Part shown: positions 29,281 to 36,999 of the stretch, piece by piece
Position numbering within the stretch: the first letter of the stretch is position 1
Layout: each line of letters opens with the position of its first letter
DNA from: Collinsella phocaeensis
Lineage (GTDB): Bacteria > Actinomycetota > Coriobacteriia > Coriobacteriales > Coriobacteriaceae
Assembly: GCF_900119895.1 (NCBI RefSeq)
Contig: NZ_FQLR01000004.1
Span: forward strand, 1,302,001-1,366,000
Direction: 5' to 3'
DNA: 64,000 nucleotides
Notes under the pieces: generated by a model
The model's input: only the letters and a program-made list of their open reading frames with translations
Told to the model about the DNA's origin: nothing
Databases searched by the model: none
Translations under genes and position numbers: made by a program

Positions 29281-30891
29281 CTACTCGGTGACCGTGGCGC
29301 AGTCGATGAAGGACATGCCGGTGGTGCCGATGCCCTTGAAGCCGTCGATCTTGACGCCCTCGGCGTTGGCGGTGTCGCGCCAGGACGCCGTAGCGGTCTT
29401 GACCTGGAGGACCGGGTACAGAACGGCCTGCTCCGCGATGAGGTCGAAGCACTTGTTCCAGGTCTCCTGCTGCTCGTCGCCGGTTTGGCCGAGAGCGGTG
29501 GCCATGAGCTCGGTGAGCTGCTTCCACTCAGCGGACTCGTTCCAGCGGGCGCGGGTCTTCATCCAGGCGTTGTCGCCGTACCACCAGTTCATCAGCAGGT
29601 CGGGGTCGGCACCGAAGCAGCTGGGGTCACCAGGGGCGAGGAGCATATCGAACTCAGCGCCGCCATCGATGTCGGCGTAGGTGTCGGCGGAGGTGCGCTC
29701 CTTGAGGGTGACGGTGAAGCCGAGGGCCTCGAGGTCCTGCTGGACCTGGGTGGACATGTTGACGACCTGCTCGTTGTCGGTGGTGCAGAGCTCGACGGCG
29801 CCCGGGGTGATACCGGCCTCCTCGATGAGCTTCTTGGCCTTGTCGACATCATGGGTGTAGACCGTGGAGGCCTCGTTGTAGTTGGTGAAGGACTTGGGCA
29901 GGTAGCAGGTGGGGGCGGTGGCGAGGCCGGCGAACGCGTTTTCGATCATCTTCTCGTAATCGAGCGCGTACATGACGGCCTGACGGACCTTGACGTTGTC
30001 CCACGGGGCCTTCTTGGTGTTGAACATCATGAAGCGGGTGCCGAAACCGTCGACGGTGTCGATGGAGCAACCGGCGCCCTCGAGCTGCTCGACGGCGTCA
30101 GCGGTGACCATCTCCATGACGAGCGTGGTGCCCTCCTGCTGGGCCTGGACGCGAGCGGTCGGGTCGACGAGGATGTCGTAGTGCAGCTTCTCGTCCTTGG
30201 CGGCATGGTCACCGTTGTACTCGGGGTTGGGAACCATGTCGACGGCGGCGTCGGAGATGGACTCGTACATCCACGGACCGGAGCCGACGGGCTTGGCGGT
30301 CATCTCTTCCTTGGTGGAGGAGGCGGGAACGACGCGGACGATGGCCAGGCGCTCCTTCAGCAGGGAGAAGTTGGGGACGGTCGTCTTGACGGTGACCGTG
30401 GTGTCGTCCTTCTTCTCGACGGAGGCGATGGGGGCGAGCATCGGGACGTAGATGTTGCCCTCGGCGTTGGAGCGGTTGAAGGACTCGACGACGTCGTCGG
30501 CGGTGACGGGGTCGCCGGTGGAGAACTTGGCGTCCTTGCGGAGCGCGATCTCGAAGGTGGTGTCGTCGACCTGCTCGGGATCGCCGGCGGCCAGCTCGTT
30601 GAACACGCTGTAGTCGTGGAAGTCGAGGCCGTAGAGACCCTCGACGACATGCCAGTTGGTGCCGCAGGCGAGCGCGGAGGAGGTGCTGGACGGATCGAAG
30701 TTGGTGGTGGTGTAGGCGGAACCGGCGGTGATCACGCCGCCGCCGACCTTACCGCCCTCAGCGGACGCGGAACCCTTGCTCTCGTCGCCGCCGCCACCGC
30801 AGCCGGCGAGGCCCATGCCGGCGACCGCAGCGGCGGCACCGGAAAGGCCGAGGAAGGAACGCCTGGTGAGACCGTTCTTGAACATATCCAT
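29281..30891 (-). CDS. satA: Tat-exported substrate-binding lipoprotein (SatA-like, family 5)
   Basis: A 536-residue extracellular solute-binding protein of the oligopeptide/nickel/sialate class. The N-terminus LTRRSFLGLSGAAAAV is a twin-arginine signal, and MGLAGCGGGG is a lipobox with the lipidated Cys, so it is folded before export and anchored on the membrane. The mature part has family features such as FNRSNAEGNIY and VRQAVMYALDYEKM. The ATG at 30891 follows TTGGAG. First gene of the transporter-nanAKE operon. Sialic acid as ligand is inferred from the operon; peptide binding is the alternative. Confidence 0.88.
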   Translation of the reverse strand: MDMFKNGLTRRSFLGLSGAAAAVAGMGLAGCGGGGDESKGSASAEGGKVGGGVITAGSAYTTTNFDPSSTSSALACGTNWHVVEGLYGLDFHDYSVFNELAAGDPEQVDDTTFEIALRKDAKFSTGDPVTADDVVESFNRSNAEGNIYVPMLAPIASVEKKDDTTVTVKTTVPNFSLLKERLAIVRVVPASSTKEEMTAKPVGSGPWMYESISDAAVDMVPNPEYNGDHAAKDEKLHYDILVDPTARVQAQQEGTTLVMEMVTADAVEQLEGAGCSIDTVDGFGTRFMMFNTKKAPWDNVKVRQAVMYALDYEKMIENAFAGLATAPTCYLPKSFTNYNEASTVYTHDVDKAKKLIEEAGITPGAVELCTTDNEQVVNMSTQVQQDLEALGFTVTLKERTSADTYADIDGGAEFDMLLAPGDPSCFGADPDLLMNWWYGDNAWMKTRARWNESAEWKQLTELMATALGQTGDEQQETWNKCFDLIAEQAVLYPVLQVKTATASWRDTANAEGVKIDGFKGIGTTGMSFIDCATVTE

Positions 30892-30972
30892 GGAGCACTC
30901 CAATCGTGCAGTCCGTCGTCCGCACAGACGACGCCCGTTAGAACTGCCTTTACCTTATCCACGAATGACCTA

Positions 30973-31080
30973 ATACCACTTCACATACCAGTGAACGGTC
31001 GCGATGCCGTCCGCGCGGAATTTGCAACCATCCGGCTGTTTTGTTGACAGCAGGTTTTGCTTATGGCGTAATGCATACCA
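30973..31080 (-). promoter_or_regulatory. TGGTAT boxes upstream of satA
   Basis: Minus-strand TGGTAT occurs at 30973-30978, 30985-30990 (12 bp apart) and 31075-31080. E. coli NanR, a GntR-family repressor of sialic acid genes, binds repeated GGTATA, so these may be sites of a comparable regulator. The pair also frames a small TTCAC/GTGAA inverted repeat. Confidence 0.35.
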
Positions 31081-31197
31081 CTCCAGTGAGATAGTCTGAC
31101 CTGCACATATGTTGCCTAACGACGGCGCTGCATGAGACTAAAGCAATCGCAAAACGCAAGAAGCCGAAGGTAAGAAATCATTCGAATAGGGGTCTCT

Positions 31198-31234
31198 TTT
31201 ATATGAGATTTACTAAACGTTCGGTGAACGTTTA
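31198..31234 (-). promoter_or_regulatory. Promoter candidate with overlapping palindromic operator
   Basis: TATAAA (minus strand, 31198-31203) is a good -10. Starting 10 bp upstream lies TAAACGTTC-ggt-GAACGTTTA (31214-31234), a perfect 9-bp inverted repeat covering the spacer and -35 region. The -35 itself is poor, as expected for a regulated promoter. It points towards satA. Confidence 0.55.
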
Positions 31235-31344
31235 AGTGACACCTGCAATTTATACGTCATCATTATCTCAATTTGTTGAATGAACCGAATGCTCACCCCG
31301 AGCAGCCTCCTACCGACACCCCAGGAGCAGGGAGGCAAGCGGCC

Positions 31345-33351
31345 CTACTCCCCTTCCGGGCCGCCGTCGGATCCGTCCATGGCGCGCAGCACCCTGAAGA
31401 CTTCGCGGGCGACGTCGGCCGGGAGCCCCTTGACCGCGCAGATCTCCTCGAGGCTCGCGTCGCGAAGCCGCTTCATGGAGCCGAAGTGCCGCATGATGGC
31501 CCGCTTGCGCGTAGGGCCCACCCCTTCGATCTCATCGAGGATCGACACCGTCATCGCACGTCCGCGCAGCTCGCGATGGAACGTGATGGCGAACCGATGG
31601 CTCTCGTCGCGAACCTGCTTGATGAGGTAGAGCGAGGCGGAGCCCGTCGGCAGGACGACCGGGGTGTCGTCCCAGGGGACGAACACCTCCTCGTCCGCTT
31701 TCGCCAGGCCGCAGACGGGGATGTCGAGCCCGAGATCGGAGAGCTGCCTGATCGCGGCGGTGAGCTGAGGGCGACCGCCGTCGACGACGAGGAGGTCGGG
31801 CCGGCTGCCGAAGCGCTCGTCGGCCATGCGCTCGGGCGCGTACCGACGCCCTAGCACCTCGGACATGGACGCGAAGTCGTTCGCCTCGGTAAGCTCCGCC
31901 CTGATCTTGAATCTCCGGTACTGGGACTTGTCGGGGCGCCCGTTGCTAAACACCACCATCGATGCGACCGTGAAGGCCCCGTGCAGGGTGGAGATATCGA
32001 AGCACTCGATCCGCAGGGGCGGAGCGTCGAGCGCGAGCGCGCTCTCGAGCTCCAGAAGCGCCTGGTTCGTCCTGTCGTCGGCGTACCCCGTTCGAAGCAT
32101 GTAGCGCATGAGCGCATGGCGCGCGTTCCGCTCGCACATCTCGAGCAGACGACGCTTTTCGCCGCGCTGCGGACGGTGGACATGGCACGCGCGGCCGCGC
32201 TTCTCCGAGAGCCACTCCCCGATCACCTCGGCATCGGGCAGGTCCACGGCGATATCGACCTCGGCGGGTATGTCCGCCGTCTCGTCGTAATACCGCTTGA
32301 CGAAACCGGCGACGAGCTCGTCCTCGGGGACGTCGAGCCCCTTGTCCAAAATGAACTCGCAGGTGCGCTGCGTGCGCCCTTCGCGCACCGCGAACACGCA
32401 AGCCCCCGCGATGGTCTCCTCGCGGAAGAACCCGATCACGTCGATGTCCACACGGGACGGGAACACCACCTGTTGCCGATCGTCGAGCCCGTCGATGACC
32501 TCCAGCCTGCGCTTGACACGGGCCGCGCGCTCGAAATCGAGCTCGGCGGCGGCCTCGGCCATCTCCTCTTTGAGCTCGGTCACCACATCGGAACGATGGC
32601 CGGACAGAAAGCGCTCGACCCGCCGAACCGAGGCGGCGTACTCGTCCGGACTGACGAGCCCCGCGCAGACGCCAGGGCCCCGCCCGACGTGATAGTCGAA
32701 GCAGGGGCGCCCGTTCTGGGCACAGATGAGCGATATGAGGTCGGCATCGGCCGGCTGCTTGGCGAGCAGTCGGTGCACGCGCTTCCACTCCGCACACGTC
32801 GCCGAGCAGATCGGGCAGATCCGGCGCAACGTATCGATGGTGTCGCGCGCCGCGCGCGCATCCGTGTAGGGACCGAAGTAGCGCGTCTTGGGCTTGTGCT
32901 TCTCGCGCGTGTACTTGATCGCCGGGAAGGCGTCGCCGTGCGTGACGGCGATGTAGGGATAGGTCTTGTCGTCCTTGTAGTCGACGTTGAAGTACGGGCG
33001 ATGCTGGGCAATGAGCTCGCGCTCGAGGACGAGCGCCTCGTGCTCCGACTCGACGACGATGTAGTCGAAGCTCTCCACCGTCTGCATCATGAGCGGGATC
33101 TTCGCGCGATCGTCCGCCAGCGTGACATACTGCTTCATGCGGGCGCGCAGGTTCTTCGCCTTGCCGACGTAGACGACCGCACCGGAGGCATCCTTCCAGA
33201 GGTAGCATCCGGGATCGGTCGGAACGAGGGCGACCTGTTCCGCAAGCGATGGTGATCCGGAATCCGAAGAGGTCACGTGCTCGCGCGCGGCCCTCGCGTC
33301 AAGCGGGGAACCGAGGCGGTGGCGGCCGGGACTCGCAGGCGCTTCGGCCAT
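31345..33351 (-). CDS. uvrC: Excinuclease ABC subunit C
   Basis: A 668-residue nucleotide excision repair nuclease that makes both incisions with UvrAB. Order of domains: GIY-YIG 3'-incision nuclease (~40-120; CYLWKDASGAVVYVGKAKNLRARM), the cysteine-containing linker (ICSATCAEW and later RPCFDYHVGRGPGVC), UVR motif (~230-265), the RNase H-like 5'-incision domain (IECFDISTLHG... LLVVDGGRPQL) and a helix-hairpin-helix end (LDEIEGVGPTRKRAIM). The ~35-residue N-terminal extension before GIY-YIG is longer than usual. It starts 2 bp after the ATP-grasp gene, so it is co-transcribed with the wall cluster. Confidence 0.96.
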   Translation of the reverse strand: MAEAPASPGRHRLGSPLDARAAREHVTSSDSGSPSLAEQVALVPTDPGCYLWKDASGAVVYVGKAKNLRARMKQYVTLADDRAKIPLMMQTVESFDYIVVESEHEALVLERELIAQHRPYFNVDYKDDKTYPYIAVTHGDAFPAIKYTREKHKPKTRYFGPYTDARAARDTIDTLRRICPICSATCAEWKRVHRLLAKQPADADLISLICAQNGRPCFDYHVGRGPGVCAGLVSPDEYAASVRRVERFLSGHRSDVVTELKEEMAEAAAELDFERAARVKRRLEVIDGLDDRQQVVFPSRVDIDVIGFFREETIAGACVFAVREGRTQRTCEFILDKGLDVPEDELVAGFVKRYYDETADIPAEVDIAVDLPDAEVIGEWLSEKRGRACHVHRPQRGEKRRLLEMCERNARHALMRYMLRTGYADDRTNQALLELESALALDAPPLRIECFDISTLHGAFTVASMVVFSNGRPDKSQYRRFKIRAELTEANDFASMSEVLGRRYAPERMADERFGSRPDLLVVDGGRPQLTAAIRQLSDLGLDIPVCGLAKADEEVFVPWDDTPVVLPTGSASLYLIKQVRDESHRFAITFHRELRGRAMTVSILDEIEGVGPTRKRAIMRHFGSMKRLRDASLEEICAVKGLPADVAREVFRVLRAMDGSDGGPEGE

Positions 33352-33353
33352 GG

Positions 33354-34616
33354 CTAGGACCTGGCTCCAGAACCCATGAATCGGTCGAACTTCTCGGTCT
33401 GGTGCAGATACGTCACGCGGGCGTACAGCTTATGGGCGAACGTGTCGCGGGGGTTGTCGTACGGATAGCCGGCCTTGCCCGCGCGGTACATGCCGAGAAC
33501 CGCCTCGCGCAGCTCGGGGTTCGAGACGTGCCGCTCGATGACCTTCTTGGGGACGCAGGTGTAGAGGGTCTCGCCGAAGGCCTCCTGATAAGGAATCTCG
33601 CGATGCAGGATGTACTCGTCGACGAGCAGGCGGGCGATGTTCGCTCCGCCCTGCGCGACGTAGTAGGTGTTTCGGCCGGGCCTGGTGTTGATCTCGAAGA
33701 ACTTGTAGGACCCGTCGCGCGCATCGTACTTGATGTCGAAGTTGCCGAACCCGCGGTAGCCCACATGACGGCAGAAGCGCTTGGCGTCCTCGATGATGCG
33801 CTCGACGCGCTCGGGAAGGATGCACATCGGGTTGCCGATGCGCGCCGGGGAGTGGTCCTGAAGAACGACGCGGCCGCCCGAGACCACGCGCACCTCGCCC
33901 GACGCATCGGAGAACGTGGTGAGCGAGCGCAGCGCATCGTCGTCGCCGGGGATGAAGTCCTGCACGACGAGCTCGCGGTCGTATCCCGCGGAGCGCAGGA
34001 GGTCGAAGATCCGGAGCAGCTCGGACGGACCGTGGACCTCGTAGACCTTCTCCTTGCCCGGGAAGTCCATCAGGTCGTAGCGCGCGGAGTTGGAGGGCTT
34101 GGCGATGAGCGGGTAGGTGAACGCCTCGGCATCGATCTTGACCTCGGCGTCCGAGCAGTCGAACGTCCAGGTCTTAGGATAGGCGATCCCAAGCTCCTCG
34201 CAGATGGCGTAGAAGCGCTCCTTCTGCGTGATGTCGTCGAGGAGGTCGAAGTCGTTGTAGGGGACGGCGAACCACTGGGAGAGCTCCTCCTTGTTCTGGG
34301 AGAGGATGCGGGCGTGCCAGTCGGCGCTACCGAAGACGATGGCGACCTTGCCCGCGGCGGCAAGTTCGGAACCGAGGCCGCGCAGGTAGTCCATGACCGC
34401 CTCGTCGCCCTGGCCCATGGCCGGAACGACGCGGTAGTCCACCAGGTTGCTCGTCGAGGTCACCTTCACGTCGACGGCGGAGACGACCATGGTCTTCACG
34501 CCGTAGGCCTCGTGGAAGCAGCGGGCGAACCCGTAGGACATGATCTCGCCGCCCAGGGCGACGGGAACCAGCCGGCTCGAGAGGTCGGATGCCGTGAGTC
34601 GGGACGTATCGATCAT
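33354..34616 (-). CDS. ATP-grasp amino acid ligase, D-aspartate-ligase-like
   Basis: A 420-residue ATP-grasp enzyme. The N-terminal pre-grasp domain begins LVPVALGGEIMSYGFARCFHEAYG, a pattern resembling enterococcal D-aspartate ligase (Asl), which adds D-Asp to the third residue of the peptidoglycan precursor. ATP-grasp elements follow: YPLIAKPSNSARYD, ELVVQDFIPGDDD and the metal-binding FFEINTRPGRN. The ATG at 34616 follows AGGTGG; upstream in-frame sequence belongs to the FemAB gene in another frame. The neighbours FemAB, MurJ and a DegT-like enzyme support action on wall precursors. Substrate is inferred, not shown. Confidence 0.78.
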   Translation of the reverse strand: MIDTSRLTASDLSSRLVPVALGGEIMSYGFARCFHEAYGVKTMVVSAVDVKVTSTSNLVDYRVVPAMGQGDEAVMDYLRGLGSELAAAGKVAIVFGSADWHARILSQNKEELSQWFAVPYNDFDLLDDITQKERFYAICEELGIAYPKTWTFDCSDAEVKIDAEAFTYPLIAKPSNSARYDLMDFPGKEKVYEVHGPSELLRIFDLLRSAGYDRELVVQDFIPGDDDALRSLTTFSDASGEVRVVSGGRVVLQDHSPARIGNPMCILPERVERIIEDAKRFCRHVGYRGFGNFDIKYDARDGSYKFFEINTRPGRNTYYVAQGGANIARLLVDEYILHREIPYQEAFGETLYTCVPKKVIERHVSNPELREAVLGMYRAGKAGYPYDNPRDTFAHKLYARVTYLHQTEKFDRFMGSGARS

Positions 34617-34654
34617 GGGACCACCTATCGTCAAATAAAAAAGGGGGACGGAAG

Positions 34655-35653
34655 CTAGCGGAGCCGCGAGCGCAGCGCCTTGATGCGGACGAGGGCGCCG
34701 TAGAACCCTGCCCGCACGGGGAGGTCGCGATCGGGGGCGATCATGCGCACGCCGTCCTTCGCGAACTTGGTCTTGAACGTGTTGAGGTTCAAGGTCTCGG
34801 GGGCGAACTCGCTGCCGATGCCCATCTGGTCGTACTCGGTGCACCCCATGCGGGCGAGCTCGCAGCACTCGAAGAAGATGAGACGGTCGGTGGCGAGGAA
34901 ACGGGCGTCACAGGAGCGGGACGCTCCGTAGTATCGGGTCGCGCGCGCTCCGGAGATGGTGGCGATGGTCCAGGTGATCACCTGGTCGCCGTCGCGCCCT
35001 GCGAACAGACGGCAATGCTCGGGCCCGAGAACGCGCAGCATGCTGCGATAATCCTCGATGGGCGCCGGAGAGAACCCGTCGCGGGCACCCGTCTCGACCA
35101 TGACCTCGTAGTACTCCTCGAACGAGGCGAGCGCGCGCTCGGTCTCGTCGCTGAACGAAAGGGTGCATTCGCGCAGCGCCTTGCGGACGTCGCGGCGGCC
35201 GCGCGGCTTCATGCGCGAGAGGATCTCATCCTCCCCGCCCGTGAGGTCGATGATGACGGTGGTGTCGTACGGAAGCGTGGAAAGGCAGGGACGGGTCGCG
35301 GGGAGCTCGTGCTTCACCGCGAGGCGGCAGAACACCTGGCGGGGATCCTCGGCGCGCACGTACGCGCGAAGCGCCTCGAGCGCCGCGGCCTCCTGCTCGG
35401 CGGTGGGCTCCTGCGCCCACACCGGGCCGTGATGGGCGCGCAGGTACCGGTAGCCGTGCGTCTCGTACTGCGCGAAGCAGACCGCGGCGACGGTGCGGCC
35501 AGCGTCCTCGACGGCGGCGTAGCCCCACGGGCTGCGCCCGGGGATGGTCGCCTCGAACTCCAGCCACACGGGAAGCTGCTCGACGGGGACGCCCGTCCCC
35601 AGCTCGCCCAGCGTGGACTCGTATTCCTCGCGCGTCAACTTCTTGGCCTGCAT
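34655..35653 (-). CDS. FemAB-like aminoacyltransferase (GNAT fold, peptidoglycan bridge type)
   Basis: About 332 residues with the double-GNAT look of FemABX proteins: QLPVWLEFEA near the start, YRYLRAHHGPVW, then ILSRMKPRGRRDVRKALRE (the helical acceptor-binding stretch) and a second half with LFAGRDGDQVITWTIATISGARATRYYGAS and NLNTFKTKFAKDGV. FemABX enzymes add amino acids from tRNA to lipid II or transfer activated acyl groups. The ATG at 35653 has GGAG upstream; a TTG at 35671 is less likely. It is 38 bp upstream of the ATP-grasp gene. Confidence 0.8.
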   Translation of the reverse strand: MQAKKLTREEYESTLGELGTGVPVEQLPVWLEFEATIPGRSPWGYAAVEDAGRTVAAVCFAQYETHGYRYLRAHHGPVWAQEPTAEQEAAALEALRAYVRAEDPRQVFCRLAVKHELPATRPCLSTLPYDTTVIIDLTGGEDEILSRMKPRGRRDVRKALRECTLSFSDETERALASFEEYYEVMVETGARDGFSPAPIEDYRSMLRVLGPEHCRLFAGRDGDQVITWTIATISGARATRYYGASRSCDARFLATDRLIFFECCELARMGCTEYDQMGIGSEFAPETLNLNTFKTKFAKDGVRMIAPDRDLPVRAGFYGALVRIKALRSRLR

Positions 35654-35743
35654 ATCGCCGCTCCGTCTCAACTGCTCGCGTGCGTCACATAGGGTATCGA
35701 TTGTACCGCCGGCGACCGGGCGCGAGGAACGGACCCGCCGTTT

Positions 35744-36928
35744 CTATGAAGAGACCACGCCTTTGAGCACATCGACCACGGCTCGTGCGCCCTCGGCCCC
35801 CTGGTTGGTGGGGAGCGTGAGGATCCTCTGCACCATATCGTCGCACACGGGTATCGCCGAACGATCGACGGGCACATGGTAGGCCGACTCGTCGAGGACG
35901 CCCGGTCCGAGCTCGGGGCGGTACCAGACGGTCATGTAGTGCCCCGCCGCGCAGCACGCCTCGCAGACGGCATCCGACGTAGCCGCATCCGCAACGAGCA
36001 CGGGGTATTTGAGCAGGGGCTGGTACGGGCCCTGCGCCGCAGAGGAGAGAAGCGTCACACCGGGGACGTCGGCAAGAAGCTCCGAGTACGCCCGCGTGGC
36101 CTCGGTGCGCGTCACGACATCCTCATCCAGGCACCCGAACGCCTCGATGACCGCATCGCAGATCGCATCGCTCGGACGCATGGGGTCGTGCGAGACGCCG
36201 CCACGACGCTCCTCATCCGAAACGGCGGGTTCGAAAAGCCCGGTCGCGGAGAGGAATCTTCTAAGCCCGCGCGCAACGGGAAGCGGCAGGTGGTTGAAGA
36301 CTCGGTTCCAGAAGACGAACGTCCCGGTGAGCGCCGTAAGGTGGGCTCCGGTGACGGGGAGCTGCGCGAGGCGCTCGCGCAGCACTTGCAGCACCTCTGG
36401 GGAGGCGCCCTCCGGATTCACCCAGACGGCGCCGCCGAACTGGGCATGAAGCATCTTCTCGACGCCGAACGAGTGGAAGGAGACGTCGGCCAGGGGCGAC
36501 CCATCAGGACCCTTGGCCATGCGCGCCACGCCGTGCGCGCAGTCTTCGAAAACAAGGGCGCCCGCCTTGTGCGCCGCCGAGGCGATGCGCCGCGAGGCGC
36601 CATCGTCCACAAGCCCGAAGGTGTGCTGCAGCATCACCGCGCGGACGGACGAGTCGAGCGGCAAGGCGGCAGGATCCAGGGAGGCCGTGTCTGCTGAGAC
36701 CTCCCCGTAGCGCGGGATCAGGCCGGCGGCGAGTATGGGGTCGACCGCGGTGCAGCAGGTGAGGAGCTGCGTCACGACGTGCCCCTCCCCTATCGTCGCG
36801 CGCACGGCCTCGCACGCCGCGAGCATACCGTGACGGGCCCGGTACACGCAGTACCAGTCCTCGGGGCGCGTCCCCGTGCGCTCGGCCATGATGCGGGCGA
36901 TTGACGCCTCGCGCTCAGTTCGGTCCAT
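35744..36928 (-). CDS. DegT/DnrJ/EryC1/StrS-like PLP-dependent enzyme
   Basis: About 394 residues. PLP-binding features of the DegT fold type I class are visible: VFEDCAHGVARM (Asp that touches the pyridine nitrogen) and SFHSFGVEKMLHAQFGGAVWV, where Lys of VEKM is the likely Schiff-base lysine. Family members usually aminate keto-sugars, but here the neighbours are wall-peptide enzymes (MurJ, FemAB, ATP-grasp), so an amino acid or unusual amino sugar substrate is possible. The ATG at 36928 follows AGAGGGG. Reaction unknown. Confidence 0.78.
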   Translation of the reverse strand: MDRTEREASIARIMAERTGTRPEDWYCVYRARHGMLAACEAVRATIGEGHVVTQLLTCCTAVDPILAAGLIPRYGEVSADTASLDPAALPLDSSVRAVMLQHTFGLVDDGASRRIASAAHKAGALVFEDCAHGVARMAKGPDGSPLADVSFHSFGVEKMLHAQFGGAVWVNPEGASPEVLQVLRERLAQLPVTGAHLTALTGTFVFWNRVFNHLPLPVARGLRRFLSATGLFEPAVSDEERRGGVSHDPMRPSDAICDAVIEAFGCLDEDVVTRTEATRAYSELLADVPGVTLLSSAAQGPYQPLLKYPVLVADAATSDAVCEACCAAGHYMTVWYRPELGPGVLDESAYHVPVDRSAIPVCDDMVQRILTLPTNQGAEGARAVVDVLKGVVSS

Positions 36929-36999
36929 AAGAAAAGCCCCTCTCGGTTGCAACCGGCTCAAAGAACCAGGTGAAATCCCAGATCGATATCAACGCGGCG

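Larger units (their letters stand above)
30892..31344. other. Long regulatory region upstream of the sat-nan operon
   Basis: About 450 bp between satA and the end of uvrC with lower G+C and no credible gene. It contains a promoter candidate with TATAAA at 31198-31203 and an overlapping 21-bp inverted repeat (31214-31234). Three TGGTAT boxes on the minus strand lie closer to satA. If transcription begins near 31191 the leader is about 300 nt, which leaves room for leader regulation. No uvrC terminator is obvious. Confidence 0.55.

Noticed and set aside
25297-31047. A plus-strand open frame of over 1900 codons antisense to the sat-nan genes
   Set aside because: It mirrors G+C-rich codon bias of seven real minus-strand genes, is made of Val/Gly/Asp/Leu/Ala/His runs, and has no ribosome site or domain similarity.
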